Of a DNA stretch of 64,000 nucleotides, positions 49,942 to 62,492 are shown one piece after another (the stretch's first letter is position 1; each line of letters begins with the position of its first letter). The position numbers and the translations under genes are program-made. The notes under the pieces were generated by a model that did not search any database, was not told the origin of the DNA, and saw only the letters and a list, made by a program, of their open reading frames with translations. This DNA is from Suillus spraguei. Its lineage: Eukaryota > Basidiomycota > Agaricomycetes > Boletales > Suillaceae. The stretch lies in contig JABCPU010000087.1 in assembly GCA_016800925.1 (NCBI GenBank), forward strand, positions 124,001 through 188,000, in the 5' to 3' direction.

Positions 49942-51531
49942 ATGCAGACATTCATCAACCACGAGCAAGACACAGGAGTTTGGGAGGTTTTACCTTCTAC
50001 CTTGTGGGAGATCAGGTATGGATCTGTTAGCTGGTCCTTTGACGCACAATACTGTCGTGTCCCCATAAAACCTATTTCCCATCCAAAGCCACCCCATTAC
50101 CATGGTTCCCTACTCAGGACTTCCCGTCCAAGACGCCGTTATACAGTTCTTTGCAAAGCTAAACCATTCGGACCTTTTCAAGATCCGACAACCCTACCCC
50201 ATAACTCTGTAAACGAATGGCCACTCTCTGAGTCACTGAATCACAAATTCATTGGCGTTCAAGTTGCAGAAGACGTCTTAAGATCGTACGAGCTGGATTC
50301 CGGATTCACTCACTCTATCATGCCTGATATCACCTTGGACGAGTTGTATACTAGTTGGACGAAGTTGTCCGTTGACGTCGACGAAGAGGAGGTCGAGTTT
50401 GCGAGGTCTCAGTGGGCTATTCTTGTTCAGGATCTACTCGGGGATATCCAACTATCCCGGGCTATATCCGTTTCCGACCTCGACGGTGCGTTTGAGATTT
50501 ACACTTTCCTTGCAAATCATTTACATGGCTTCTCCTCAGGCGGCCGTCCCCAGTCACCGCTCTCCTCGCTGGAATACGATTCAGAGCCATCTACCGATTC
50601 TGATATGCTCCCTTCCACGCCTACACAAAGGAGTGCATTTTCCGATGTTGAGATACATCAGCCTTCCCCTGTGTTAGATGGTTGTAGTCTTTCTCCACCT
50701 AGAACTCTCAATGGGTCCGCAAGAACTTTCACCCCCAAATCAGGCCTGCCGTCCAAACCTTTTGTGTCCCCCTCTTCAGATTCAAGCTCATCACGCTCAA
50801 GCTCGTCTCCCATCCCAGTCAACTTCGTATTCCCAGCTATCAATGGTAATTACCAGTACCTTCCTCCAGGTTTGAAGAAGGATGACCAAGGGTTTTACAC
50901 CTCAATTACCCCACCTGGCTCACCATCTCGCGCTCGTCTCGATTCTTCTCGACCTTCCTCGCGGCTGTCACCGGCGCGTCTCCCACAGTTCTTGTCCGAT
51001 GTTCAGTCGCGCAAGGCTTCCAAGACCAGAGTCATTGTAGACCAGATGAGATCTACTCCCGTTACCAGTAAGAAAGGCAGACCTCGCAATTACTCCAAAT
51101 CTTCGTCCGACAGTTCGTCAACTTCTACATCACAAAGTGATGCGGGAAACAAAAAGAGTCCCAGCTCCGTGCAAGGCGGAGACCGCGACGACTCTGATCC
51201 AGACTCACCCTTGAACCCCGAGAACACCATTACGTCAAGGGGAAACGGGTGGATGGAGCTCCCATCGTGTACTGTCAGCGTTAAAGCAGTGATCCCTGGC
51301 AGCGCTTCATGTCCGTCGTTCCCTACATCATCCTCATTTTCAGACGCACCCTTCCTCATGCAGCCCCCCGCGCCGCCTGGGCTCTTCCATCACCTCCCAC
51401 GCGCGCCGGGCTATCCATACTCGTACGTCCCAGCCAGTGCTCTACCGCCACCGCCACCGCCAACCTCATGGGTCCCTATCACTTCTCCCACTTACCCAAG
51501 TAACATGTATGCACGGCCCGTCGTTTGGTGA
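49942..51531 (+). CDS. Ser/Pro-rich hypothetical protein, about 530 residues
   Basis: A single frame of 529 codons. An ordered part with ITLDELYTSWTKLSVDVDEE and ILVQDLLGDIQLSRAISVSD (about residues 115-185) is followed by a long disordered region rich in Ser and Pro (SSSSRSSSSPIPV, STSTSQSD). The end has a Pro run before TSWVPITSPTYP. The first roughly 110 residues look unlike protein. A second frame from the ATG at 50102 (MVPYSGLPVQDAVIQFFAKL, then FKIRQPYPIT) looks more natural and ends at a GTAAAC donor. I suspect the true N-terminus is there, but a one-base mismatch prevents a clean join. No domain recognised. Could be a regulatory or scaffolding protein; this is a guess. Confidence 0.55.
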   Translation: MQTFINHEQDTGVWEVLPSTLWEIRYGSVSWSFDAQYCRVPIKPISHPKPPHYHGSLLRTSRPRRRYTVLCKAKPFGPFQDPTTLPHNSVNEWPLSESLNHKFIGVQVAEDVLRSYELDSGFTHSIMPDITLDELYTSWTKLSVDVDEEEVEFARSQWAILVQDLLGDIQLSRAISVSDLDGAFEIYTFLANHLHGFSSGGRPQSPLSSLEYDSEPSTDSDMLPSTPTQRSAFSDVEIHQPSPVLDGCSLSPPRTLNGSARTFTPKSGLPSKPFVSPSSDSSSSRSSSSPIPVNFVFPAINGNYQYLPPGLKKDDQGFYTSITPPGSPSRARLDSSRPSSRLSPARLPQFLSDVQSRKASKTRVIVDQMRSTPVTSKKGRPRNYSKSSSDSSSTSTSQSDAGNKKSPSSVQGGDRDDSDPDSPLNPENTITSRGNGWMELPSCTVSVKAVIPGSASCPSFPTSSSFSDAPFLMQPPAPPGLFHHLPRAPGYPYSYVPASALPPPPPPTSWVPITSPTYPSNMYARPVVW

Positions 51532-52280
51532 TGGCGCCTATGTAGAAGTACCTTTTTTGTCATTCGTCATTCATCATAATTACTGTATGTAGCACCACTC
51601 CCTCTCTTATCGTTTGTCTTGGGGGTGATATGACGGACCTTGGGGAGCTGTCTGCTGTAACTGATTGTTCCGTTCTTGTCACTTGTGATTTATGTATGCG
51701 TCCTGTGTGTTTCATTGGTTATCTTGGTTTATGATTACATGCATGTTGTATGCGATTGCTATTATGCAAAAAGACAGTCGGGATTCAGTACTTCGGATCG
51801 TCCGCCCTCCCACTTTAAGACATGGGTCAGCGATGATCTCGACCCTCCGGGAATTCCTAGTGTGCTTGATGGTAGTTTCTGGCAAGCAAGTATCGTGAGC
51901 CCTTTTTCGCATTGGCAATCCACAGGAGCAGATCTAGTAAGTACTGGACACGTAGGAAATAGGGGAGCTCCTGAATGGAGTCACATGAACCTCATCCGGC
52001 GCCTCACGTCAGACTACTTTTACCAGTATTCCAACTCCTCATGCAACGGCGTCCGTCATCCTGACAATTTTCATACTTGGCATAGTCCTAGTACTAATTG
52101 TTTGTGGCTACCTATCCGTATCAACTTGAAAGGACCCACACTAAACGTATGTATTCTTCGCTTTGTGACGGTCGAAATTCGAACTAATACCCTCGAATGA
52201 AGTATCAACTCACTTGAGCCACAATTAACCCCCACAATCAAATCCCTGTGTCTCTCGCATCTGTCAGTGTATCGCACATC
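51532..52280. other. Intergenic stretch with one uncertain frame
   Basis: About 750 bp. A 174-codon frame at 51676-52200 (+) starts with a hydrophobic run (LVIYVCVLCVSLVILVYDY) but has no known motif and overlaps probable 3' sequence of the upstream gene. I do not call it a gene. Confidence 0.35.
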
Positions 52281-53420
52281 ATGGCTCCCGTTTCCAAACG
52301 ACGAAAGCTTTCAGACCTAACTTCAGGAGATACAAATGAATTGCTGAACAAGATAGAGGAATTTCGTTCCAAAGGAGACAAGTATTTGCCTGATGGCCTG
52401 ATCGATAAACTCCAAGAACTGCGCGACAAACTGGAAAATGATAAGGTGATGAAGGTTGAATGACGCTGAATTGTCCACAGAGCTGATCAGCCTCTACTTA
52501 GCACACTTCCTTCTCTAAGGTGGATCCAACAACGCTTGCTTCATTGAAGATCTCGTCTGGTCCACTTTTTTCTGATCAGCGACAAGAAGCAAGAAATCGA
52601 AGACCTTGGATTGGCCGAAATACCAGAGTGTCTTCTGATTGATACTACACGATCTCTGATAAGTTTAGTGCGCAGCCACGTCGCAACGGTGGTATGTTAC
52701 GGTGGCTGATTTCCATAATCGACTGTATATTCATTTAAACTCCAAAGACAGAAGCTGGATGTCGCATCTTGATCAACATACTCTTGTTGAGAGTTGTATC
52801 GGTGTGTCCGGATGTGAACATAATTCCAGAATTCCCTATCCTAAAACGACATTCAACCCGGAGTTTGGCAAATGTTCGTTTAGTGGCGTTGTCGACTTTT
52901 TGGTGACTAAAATCCCCGCTCAGTACACCGGTTGGTCATTTTCTGTCGTGTGCTAGAATGGATTTGAACTGTTGTTTAGAACACCTCCTGAGCAATCCGA
53001 GCATAGCACTGGGGCGTCCCGGAAACATCAAAGAACCAATAATGTCCAACATCTTCGAAGCCAAGCTCGATAATATTTGGGCCGTTCTATCTCAAGCTAC
53101 AGTTGCTGCGGCTTCGTATTGTCAATTGCAGGGGTCAGCTCTCTGTCATTCTGTGTTCTGTGACGTCTAACTTTATGATAGCTTATCTGTCATCAGGGGT
53201 GTTATCACCAGCGGAGAACAGTGGATGTTCTTCGTATACAAAAGGCACACAGATGGTACCGGGGGAGTTCTATATTCTCCCGAATACACTCTGGGACCGA
53301 ATCTCGAACATCTAGCCTTCGTTCTTGGCCTCTTGCGGGATTCGGTACGACTGAATTCTCGTATCTCATTTTTGCATCCTCACTGTTTTGAATAGATTGA
53401 TAACGCAACTAGCTCCAACC
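52281..53420 (+). pseudogene. Decayed PD-(D/E)XK-like fungal family gene
   Basis: Starts at 52281 with MAPVSKRRKLSDLTSGD and a charged helix. Downstream, in several frames, are EIEDLGLAEIPECLLIDTT, VRSHVAT, HNRLYIHLNSKDRSWMSHLD, NSRIPYPKTTFNP and FSGVVDFLVTKIPA. After a probable intron come NIFEAKLDNIWAVLSQATVA and GVITSGEQWMFFVYKRHTDG. The Asp in VVDFLV and the Glu/Lys pair in FEAK have the spacing and surroundings of a PD-(D/E)XK nuclease core, and this set resembles an expanded fungal family. A one-base slip near 52600 and in-frame stops break the gene. Nuclease function is inference from motif only. The right inverted-repeat arm begins about 140 bp downstream. Confidence 0.55.
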
Positions 53421-53560
53421 TTGCATTCTTCACTACCCCATGACAGATATATGGTCCCACAGCACATTCTCCTTGGTAAGCTCCTTGTAGAGTATTTGTA
53501 TCTGTATTGTTGGATGTTCAACATCCTGTATTCCTCCTTGTTTGTCATCACGGACTCTCT

Positions 53561-55687
53561 CTAACTTTGTCACGGGTCCCACGGAGGCCTGTAGACAGGC
53601 GAGACATATGGTAGAAAGACGGGAATGCATCGGACGAGACGGGATACATTAGCATGACAAGTTAAAGGTGCTACAATTGCAGCAATGATGTATCAATAGA
53701 GTGCTACAGTTACAGTGTTTGATACATCAATGACACAAACCTGTGGGATATGATGCTGAGGATGAAGCCAGAACTACTACTAAGTAACATAGTGAGTGAG
53801 TCACCAAGAATATATGTAGCACATCAGCGCCATTCTAGCACAGTGCCACAGGAATGACTATGAAGACAACTTGTTGGAAGAATGTGAACAAGTTAAACCG
53901 AATATTGAGAGTTGGTAGGGAGGAGCTGCCATTACAGACTGGAATGAATGGGTGATTCAGAAACACTGAAAGTACCGGAGGAGCCCTGAATAACGCACCA
54001 TGTTGCCATTGTCAAGACAACTCGTGCATGGCACAGCCAGAGAAGGACACGAAATCCCCGATGTTCTTGAGGATGACCTTAGCAATACAAAGAAGTCATT
54101 AGAAATCAAAAAAGTATTAGCAGCAATAATGACAGAGTACTTCTGCAACACATCGGTTTGAAGTTCCTTGAGGGCCTTGATAACCTGACTGACATATTTG
54201 GCAGAGGACAATTGCGCCAAAAAAATTACTATCCGGCTCGGATAATATTCAGGAGGTGCAGAATAACTATCGCTTGAAGGGCGGTTTAGGCTATTGTTAT
54301 GGACAGGTGCGTTACTCGTCATTGTTTGCATGGACGTCAATAGTACTAGATATCAAGTTAGAGGCGTGGGAATTAAGTACTAGCTTGTCAGCTGAACTGG
54401 TCGTTGCACTACGGTGATATAATGCATTTGTGTTTATGAGAATTACTACTAGTACGTGCGACGGAACGTTATACTGCAAGGTCGTTATCACGGTATTAAC
54501 CCATTGACAAGTCCAAGATTATCCTACGATTGATTTTTGTCTCAAAAAGAGTGCCGACCAAAGGGAGCGCCCAAAAAAAAGAGTGCCAACCGAAAGTGAG
54601 CGCCAGACGAGTGCCCCCCCCAAAAAAAAAAATGAAAAAATGAGAGCACCAAGCGCTGGGAGCAGACCCCCATGCTCCTCGCGAAAGAATATTACACTTA
54701 ATCGCCTGGGTAGAATTCCATCCCCCTTTCACAGTCAACTTTACCGAGTCGCGGTTTCTCCTGTTGGGACCTGCCGAAAATCTCTCAAACCTATGAAGGT
54801 AATTCCTCCGAACGGTATTCATGGGCGACTGCACAATGAAGGTCATGAAGGTCATCTCAAGTTATTGCTACGGGGTTTTGAATGAAGCGCGAGGAGTGTG
54901 AGTGAATAAAAGAGTTGGAAACAACGATGAACATAACAACACAGAAGTCGCCATAATGGTAGTGTACAACGGACAGGAGCCGCACTGCATGTGATGCGAT
55001 GAACAAAACAACACAGCATGATGCGGTGGACATAATTGCAACCGATGCCGGCGGTTGTGCTCTGAGTTTTCATGGGTGATGTGCGTTTTTGGGAAGGTTT
55101 CCAACAGGTGCGCTTTGTGTATTGTGCTGGCATTTTCATTTCAGTCTACACAGTGTCAAGACATTTGATGTGACGCGACGCAACGCATTTATTATGCTGA
55201 CTCAGCAGCGAATCTTCACAATCAATAATCTACTGCTTGCACCGTGGTATGTTGCGCTGGCATGTAAATGGCCATCTGGATTGGACTAGATGTATAGATG
55301 TTTGACTCTGACAGATATAGGGACGAAGAGAAGGAACCATGATGGCAAGAGGAGGAATGGCGACGAAGGCACTAGGGACGATGAGCACGATGAGGAGGAG
55401 AAATAAGACGAGTGGGAAGTCTGTGGCAGATTAAAATAAGCACATGACGCAATTGGGGCGGGGCAGGATGCTTACCAAATAGGGCCTATGCGCCCACCAT
55501 AGTGAGGTAGGTAGAGTATTTCTTGAAGATATTTTGGAGCACTGGGGCGCTATTTGACACTGGTGTAGAGAACCGAAACAAAGCCTAATTATAGTTGGTG
55601 AGACACGTAGCTCCAAGTATAATAACAACCCAGGTGCACGCTTCTTGTCGCATGTCACACAAGCAAGTTTTGTGACGAGTCAGCGGT
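53561..55687 (-). repeat. Long inverted repeat, right arm
   Basis: Reverse copy of 38274-40182, 2127 bp long. It carries about 260 bp (54668-54928) absent from the left arm, inserted next to GCGCTGGGAGCAGACC. Both arms contain an unusual run of C/G and A tracts around repeated GGGAGCGCC and GAGTGCC blocks (54550-54650 here). Identity is about 90 percent by eye. The GACTCT flanks on both sides of this arm extend its ends into a slightly longer imperfect inverted terminus. Confidence 0.8.
53957..54340 (-). CDS. Short conserved frame inside the right repeat arm
   Basis: Counterpart of 39407-39631: begins near TSMQTMTSNAPVHNNSLNRP and shares AQLSSAKYVSQVIKALKELQ. It then stays open longer (to CTSCLDNGNMVRYSGLLRYF) because of a 2-nt length difference. 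Family unknown. Confidence 0.3.
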   Translation of the reverse strand: MTSMQTMTSNAPVHNNSLNRPSSDSYSAPPEYYPSRIVIFLAQLSSAKYVSQVIKALKELQTDVLQKYSVIIAANTFLISNDFFVLLRSSSRTSGISCPSLAVPCTSCLDNGNMVRYSGLLRYFQCF

Positions 55688-56121
55688 AGAGTCGTCATCC
55701 AGGAGAACATTTGGACGTCGCTCTTTTTAGCAATGTTTACTACACTAGCTTTAGCACTGGCGCGGATGTTCTACCAAGGTGCATTCATAATAGGTCAGCA
55801 TCTCTATGGAAATGAACGTGAGGCAGGTCAATGCATTAATGGTGACATTTAAACTGTGGGTAAACAGGCGAATTGTGAATTCCTGCCACCTGGTATTGGC
55901 ACATCATATTCATATTTTAAAGCAAACCACCTCGTGTCACACTTTATCGGGGAGCCTACTCCTCACACTCGTGATGATTCGGATTGCAACCATCTCATCA
56001 TCGCTTTTTCCAGGGGACGTTTCATACGTGGCTAACACTAAGGTGCTGGACATTGCCATCATTGAATTCGCTAGCACATATATAATGGGCCACTGAGTAT
56101 GATATTACTTTCCAGTCAGCC
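55688..56121. other. Spacer upstream of the aspartic protease
   Basis: About 430 bp; ACATATATAATGGGCC near 56075-56090 is a possible TATA box about 45 bp before the ATG. Nothing else seen. Confidence 0.4.
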
Positions 56122-57605
56122 ATGTTCCTCGCTCCATTGTTAACACTTGTCCTAGTTTTGTCAATCACGGGATCGCCCGTTAAAGCTGCCAATTTCCCTA
56201 CCTCTGTCCCCATTACCAGTAGGTTAAACTTCTCCAATGGTACTTATAACCTCGTAGCGCACGATAGAGCTCGTTTTCAGGCCCTTAGGAATCGCAGCAA
56301 GCATGGACAACGTCAGATTAACGTTCCTCTGACAAACAATCTTATAGCCTACACTATATCAGTTAACATTGGCGATCCCCCCACAAGCTGTGAGTTCAAT
56401 ACTGAAAAAAACATGGGGCTGCTAATGCATTATTGAAGACAATTTGATTCTAGATAGCGGTAGCGCGAACTCATGGGTTGGTGCCTCTCAGTACCGGCCA
56501 ACCGGGACCAGCCGCGCCACTCGCCAAGTTATAGAGATCAACTACGATGCTGACGAAACCATGGACGGTATGACATACAATATGATATCATAAGTTGAAA
56601 ATACCTACGATTATCTATAGGAATATTGTTCCTCGATACCGTCACTGTCAGTCCTGGGCTCACTGTCGTCGCGCAGCCGATCGGTGTTGCCTCTCGGTCA
56701 GAGGGCTTCGATGGTTTTGACGGTGTCCTTGGCGTCGGGCCTTCTTTGTTGTCATGCGGCACCATGGTTCTAAGGCCGGAAATGGCGATCCCGACATTCA
56801 CTAGCAACCTGTATCGCCACAGAGTCATTCCTGTGAACACTCTTGGTGTCTTTTTCCAGCCCTATGCCGGTTCACAGGAAGAAACCGCTGGACAAGTCAC
56901 CTTCGGTGGAACTGACGATACCTTGCATATCCATGACATTACATACACGTAAGCTAAGTTCCTAGATCAATCCAGACTGATAGCAAATTGCTTTATTTCA
57001 GTCCTATCACCAACATCTGGCCTACATCGAAATATTGGGGTATTAGTCAGAGCATCACATACGGCACCACAGTGACCAGACCGATCTTACAAAATGCCGT
57101 TGGTATTGTCGATTCTTGCTACACCCTTATTGGGATTGTCACTGGTGTGTATCCAGTAGAGTGCAGCGAGTGATAATGGTCTAATTAGCGTTCGATAGAG
57201 GCCTTTCGGCTGTACCAGGATGCAACCGGCGGTCAATACGATCCTGCGACTAACCTTCTCGTTATTACCGGCGATCAGTACAGTGCCCTGGAGAACCTGA
57301 ATTTCAATATCGGCGGCGTACGTCGATTCTGTTAGCACTAACCCCTTGTTTACCGTTTTGCACAGGAAATATTCTCTCTCACCCCTAACGCCCAAATCTG
57401 GCCTCGTGCTCTCAACGCCAGGCTTGGTGGTGGGCAGGATATAATATATCTCATGGTTCGCGACCTTGGCACGCAAATTGGCCAAGGTGACTTTGACTTT
57501 GTCAACGGCTACATATTCATGCAGCGCTTCTACACCGTGTTTGATACCACCAACCGCCGTGTCGGTTTTTCCGCAACCGAGTTCACTGCGGCCACTACCA
57601 ACTAA
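56122..57605 (+). CDS. Pepsin-like aspartic protease (A1), polyporopepsin type, with altered second catalytic motif
   Basis: Six exons join exactly: 56122-56389, 56439-56567, 56621-56948, 57002-57146, 57189-57317 and 57366-57605 (1239 nt, 412 residues). A signal peptide (MFLAPLLTLVLVLSITGSPV) is followed by a propeptide and the body: YNLILDSGSANSWVGA (first catalytic Asp, normal), GFDGFDGVLGVGPSLL, GVFFQPYAG, GQVTFGG, YWGISQSITYG and FDTTNRRVGFSATEF. Two sites differ from active relatives. The flap YGSG reads YDADE, and the second catalytic motif, normally VDTGTT, reads VDSCYT (57104-57121): the Asp is kept but the Gly is Cys. With all exons intact this looks like a diverged, perhaps inactive, homologue rather than a dead gene. 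Secreted. Confidence 0.8.
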
Positions 57606-57947
57606 TATGGAATTGCCAAAGTATATGAAGGATCATTTTGCGACGCAAAGTAGATATGCATTTGAAGGTTGTATGTATATACTCTTCTTGAATAGACTTA
57701 CAGGTCAACCGCGACTATTCCCAGTGACCGACGTCAATCAAGTAGGGGGCTTTAGGTCAGTTCCTCCTCCAAACATCAAAACGTTCAGCAAAACAAACGC
57801 CGCTGAACGCTTGGCATGTGGCTGATTTTTTTGCGAAGTTGCACACAAAAATGCCAACTCTCGTCAACGTATCCTAGGGCCGACCCTATGGTGTACGGTC
57901 TTTCGTCCGCGCCCCTGTAGTCGTCCTAGTATGACATAGAGGATGAC
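57606..57947. other. Spacer, nothing seen
   Basis: About 340 bp after the protease stop; the frame running on from 57606 has no motif. Confidence 0.4.
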
Positions 57948-58360
57948 ATGGTTTTAAGGGGGGATTTAGAACATGTTGCGCTCAAGGTGTGTTTCTTCCT
58001 CTTCTTTCCTATTTATGATTCTTTTTATTCATTTGCAGTACTGACAAACCCAATGCACAGAGCAACTACACGAACGGCACACACCTCCTCTCGCGCACCA
58101 AAATATCCCAATTCCAAACATACACCTCAGGCTCGCTCTCCTTATCAGCCTGCTACGACGGTCGATTCAATCAAATCGGCTGAGGACCGTATTCCCTTCT
58201 TGGACACTGGTATCGTTGAAATACTGGCCAGGGCAACAGGAGGAATCGGAGTCGTGCTTGAGCACCGCTATTATGGTGAGCTCGTGAGGATTTGAAATAA
58301 CTTTACACGCATTTGACATATTCATGATTGCGCAGGAAAGTATCTATCTGTTCTCCGGCT
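57948..58360 (+). pseudogene. Serine carboxypeptidase S28 fragment
   Basis: IPFLDTGIVEILARATGGIG followed by VVLEHRYYG is the characteristic N-terminal region of S28 (Pro-Xaa carboxypeptidase/DPP2-type) enzymes. It is followed by a normal GTGAGC...GCGCAG intron and a GKYLSV start of the next exon (58335-58358). The upstream part (DKPNAQSNYTNGT) may also belong, in another frame. The catalytic Ser, Asp and His all lie further downstream in the family and are absent; the sequence runs straight into a minisatellite. A truncated piece, not a gene. Confidence 0.65.
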
Positions 58361-58365
58361 GCAGG

Positions 58366-58599
58366 GGTCTAGCCGTCCCCGTCCCTGCTCCTGCTCCTGC
58401 CTTTAAAGGCAAGCGTCCCTGCTTCTTATTTCCCATCCGCCATGTTTTTTTAAAATGAAAATTCCTTACATCACCGTCCCTGCGTCCCTGCTCTCAAAAG
58501 GAAAGCGTCCCCGTCCCTGCTCTCAAAAGGAAAGCGTCCCCGCTCGCAAAAGGAAAGCGTCCCTGCTCTCAAAAGGCAACCGTCCCCGTCCCTGCTCTC

Positions 58600-58600
<1 letters not shown>
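58366..58600. repeat. Minisatellite between the S28 and SEC23 fragments
   Basis: Imperfect 20-36 bp units built from CCGTCCCTGCTCTCAAAAGG and AAAGCGTCCC, preceded by CCTGCTCCTGCTCCTGCC. It ends within two or three bases of the first SEC23 codon, so it marks the junction of two gene pieces. Confidence 0.8.
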
Positions 58601-60164
<1,564 letters not shown>

Positions 60165-60170
<6 letters not shown>

Positions 60171-62492
60171 CAGGCGTGTCATTTTGTGGAACTCTATTCC
60201 TGATGTCAGCCAGCTCCCTGCGAGCGCCTCAGGGTCCCTGTCGTTGCTCAACCTGCAATCGTCATCCTGTTCGCCGGTTTGTTCCGGAGATGGCATTTGC
60301 TCCTCTTCTGGGACGTGTCAATGTCCAAGCGGATTCACCGGTTCATCTTGCGAGGCGTGCTCGTCTGGTTTCTTCGGACCGGAGTGTCAGGCCTGTCCGT
60401 CAGGGTGTACTTCATGCGATGATGGAATCTCGGGCACGGGACGTTGCTTGGTGCCAGTAGTGTCAAACCTGCCATCGAGTTGCAATTGTATCAATGGCGA
60501 ATGTGGCGCTAACGGACAGTGTACCTGTCTTAGTGGTTGGACCTCGGCGTCAAACGGAACTCAATGTGCTGCATGTGCGGCCGGTTTCTTTTTAGCTACA
60601 AACGGGAACTGCGAAAGTCAGTTATGATACATTCTTTTTCTGTCTCACCAATCTCATCTTTGATTTCAGTTTGTCAGTTGGGTTGTCAACAGTGTGCTGA
60701 TGGCATTGGGGACTGCATTACTTGCGCGTCCGGCTTCACTCAGGACGGGAACGACCGCACAATGTGTGCGATGCCATTCCGCAAACTACGTCAAATAGCA
60801 CGACTTGTCCTACCAGAAGTTACGGTGCTGGGTCTAGTTGCGCGATTTGTTCGCCGCTTTGCACGATTTGTACAGGGCCAAATTCGAACGATTGTGTCAT
60901 TTGCGGTTCCGGCACGTACAAGTTTAATGGGTCATGCGTGACGACCAGTTCTGGGGGTGTTTGCTCAGGCTCCAATATGATTGCCAACAATGACAAGCAT
61001 GAGTGCGACAGTAAGTGTATCCCACTGTGCATTGACGTGTACTCAATACGTAATTCTCAGCTTGTGGACCGAAGTGCACGACCTGCCAGATATCCAATTT
61101 CAATGTGGCATCTACCGTCAATCAAGCTCAGTGTACCGGCTGTCTTCCTGGTTTTGTCTTGTCACAAGGGCAGTGTGTGACAAGTTGTCCATCTGGTACT
61201 TTCCTATCTCCTCAAGATAATTTGACGTGTCCAGGTACGGACTGTCTCAATTCGATTGATTACTAAATTAGACTGATGTCGTCATGTATTCAGCTTGTTC
61301 TTCATCCTGTAGTAGCTGTGCGGGAAGCGCTACCACCTGCTTGGCATGCGCGAACAACTTGCTAGCTTCAAACGGGCAGTGCGTCAGTTCTTGTCCCTCC
61401 AACACGTTTAGTTCTTCCGGGTCCTGCGTTTCCTGCCATCCAGACTGTGCAACATGTTCAGGTGCATCCTTTAACCAGTGCACAAGTTGCAACAAAGCAC
61501 TCCCTGTCCTTACAAGTGGTCGCTGTCTCGCTACTTGCAGTCAGAACCAGTATTTCGACACAACGTCCTCAACATGCCAGTCTTGCGATTCCAGCTGTGC
61601 TAGCTGTTCAGGCGCCGGTCCGAATAACTGCCTCGCTTGCTCAAGTTCTAGTCAAGTTTTGCGTGGGGGTGCTTGCACGTCAGCTAACTGCACCAGCGGT
61701 ACAAGTGTTATCCCAAGTCTTGGGGCGTGCCTTTCAGACCTTGTACAAGTCTTACCTTCTGGTACCAGTTCAGGCGCGCTTCCCTCAGGGCTATCGACTC
61801 CGATTACAACCACAACCCAACGATTGCAGTGGTGGGAGATTTTACTCATGGCGCTTGGATGTACTTTCATCTTTGTGGCCTTTTTATACTGCTGGCGGCG
61901 CCGAGCTCGCAAGCAGCGAGCAAAGGAGACAGCAGCATTTGCGTCTGCTAAGGCCCTCCACAAGCAAAACTGGAGATGGTGACTTGCCCGCTTTGGAGAG
62001 AGGCTTTTTGGGCACAATCGTAGCACGCGGCCTGAGACGGAGGAAATTGCTTTATGGAAACTGCGCGCTGCGGAGGAGGCACGGCACCATAAGGAAATGG
62101 AGATGCTTATGGGCGCACACGAGCACTCTCGCTCGGGATCGAGCCGATCTCCTTCGCTTCATCTCTACAACCATCGCGAATCATATGATTACTCCGATGT
62201 TAATAGGCTATCAGGTTCCCTGTATTCCCAAACGACAGGGAATGTTCATTCCAGACCCGAACCTCGGCAGCCTGTCAAATCGGACCCTTTGAGTTCTCGA
62301 TTTTCGACAACGACACTTGGATCTTCGGTACCCAAGAGACCAAACGTGTTGAAACGTCAGCTGCTGCCTTCTAAACCGCTAACCGCCGCCGAGTCGTACG
62401 CTGCGTCCGTAAGGCAGTCCCCGGAACCTGACCCATCGCATTGGATCACACCTACAAATACGGGCGGATCTCGCAACCTCTTCCGTAAATAA
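60165..62492 (+). pseudogene. Cysteine-rich (EGF/furin-like repeat) single-pass membrane protein, 5'-truncated
   Basis: Begins in mid-protein at RRVILWNSIPDVSQLP. About 450 residues of Cys-rich modules follow (CSGDGICSSSGTCQCPSGFT, CTGPNSNDCVICGSGTY, CHPDCATCSGASFNQC). Next a membrane helix (WWEILLMALGCTFIFVAFLY) with a basic WRRRARKQRAKE stop-transfer, and a cytosolic tail of about 170 residues ending at 62492. The family occurs widely in Agaricomycetes as growth-factor-receptor-domain proteins, probably at the cell surface. Breaks: no N-terminus or signal peptide (replaced by amidase sequence), a net two-base insertion near 60765, and an in-frame TGA at 61980-61982 before LARFGERLFGHN. Introns at about 60618-60668, 61011-61061 and 61233-61293 are kept. 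Confidence 0.75.

Noticed and set aside
61447..62292. 281-codon plus-strand frame over the membrane part of the cysteine-rich gene
   Set aside because: Wrong frame; the neighbouring frame has the Cys repeats and the membrane helix.
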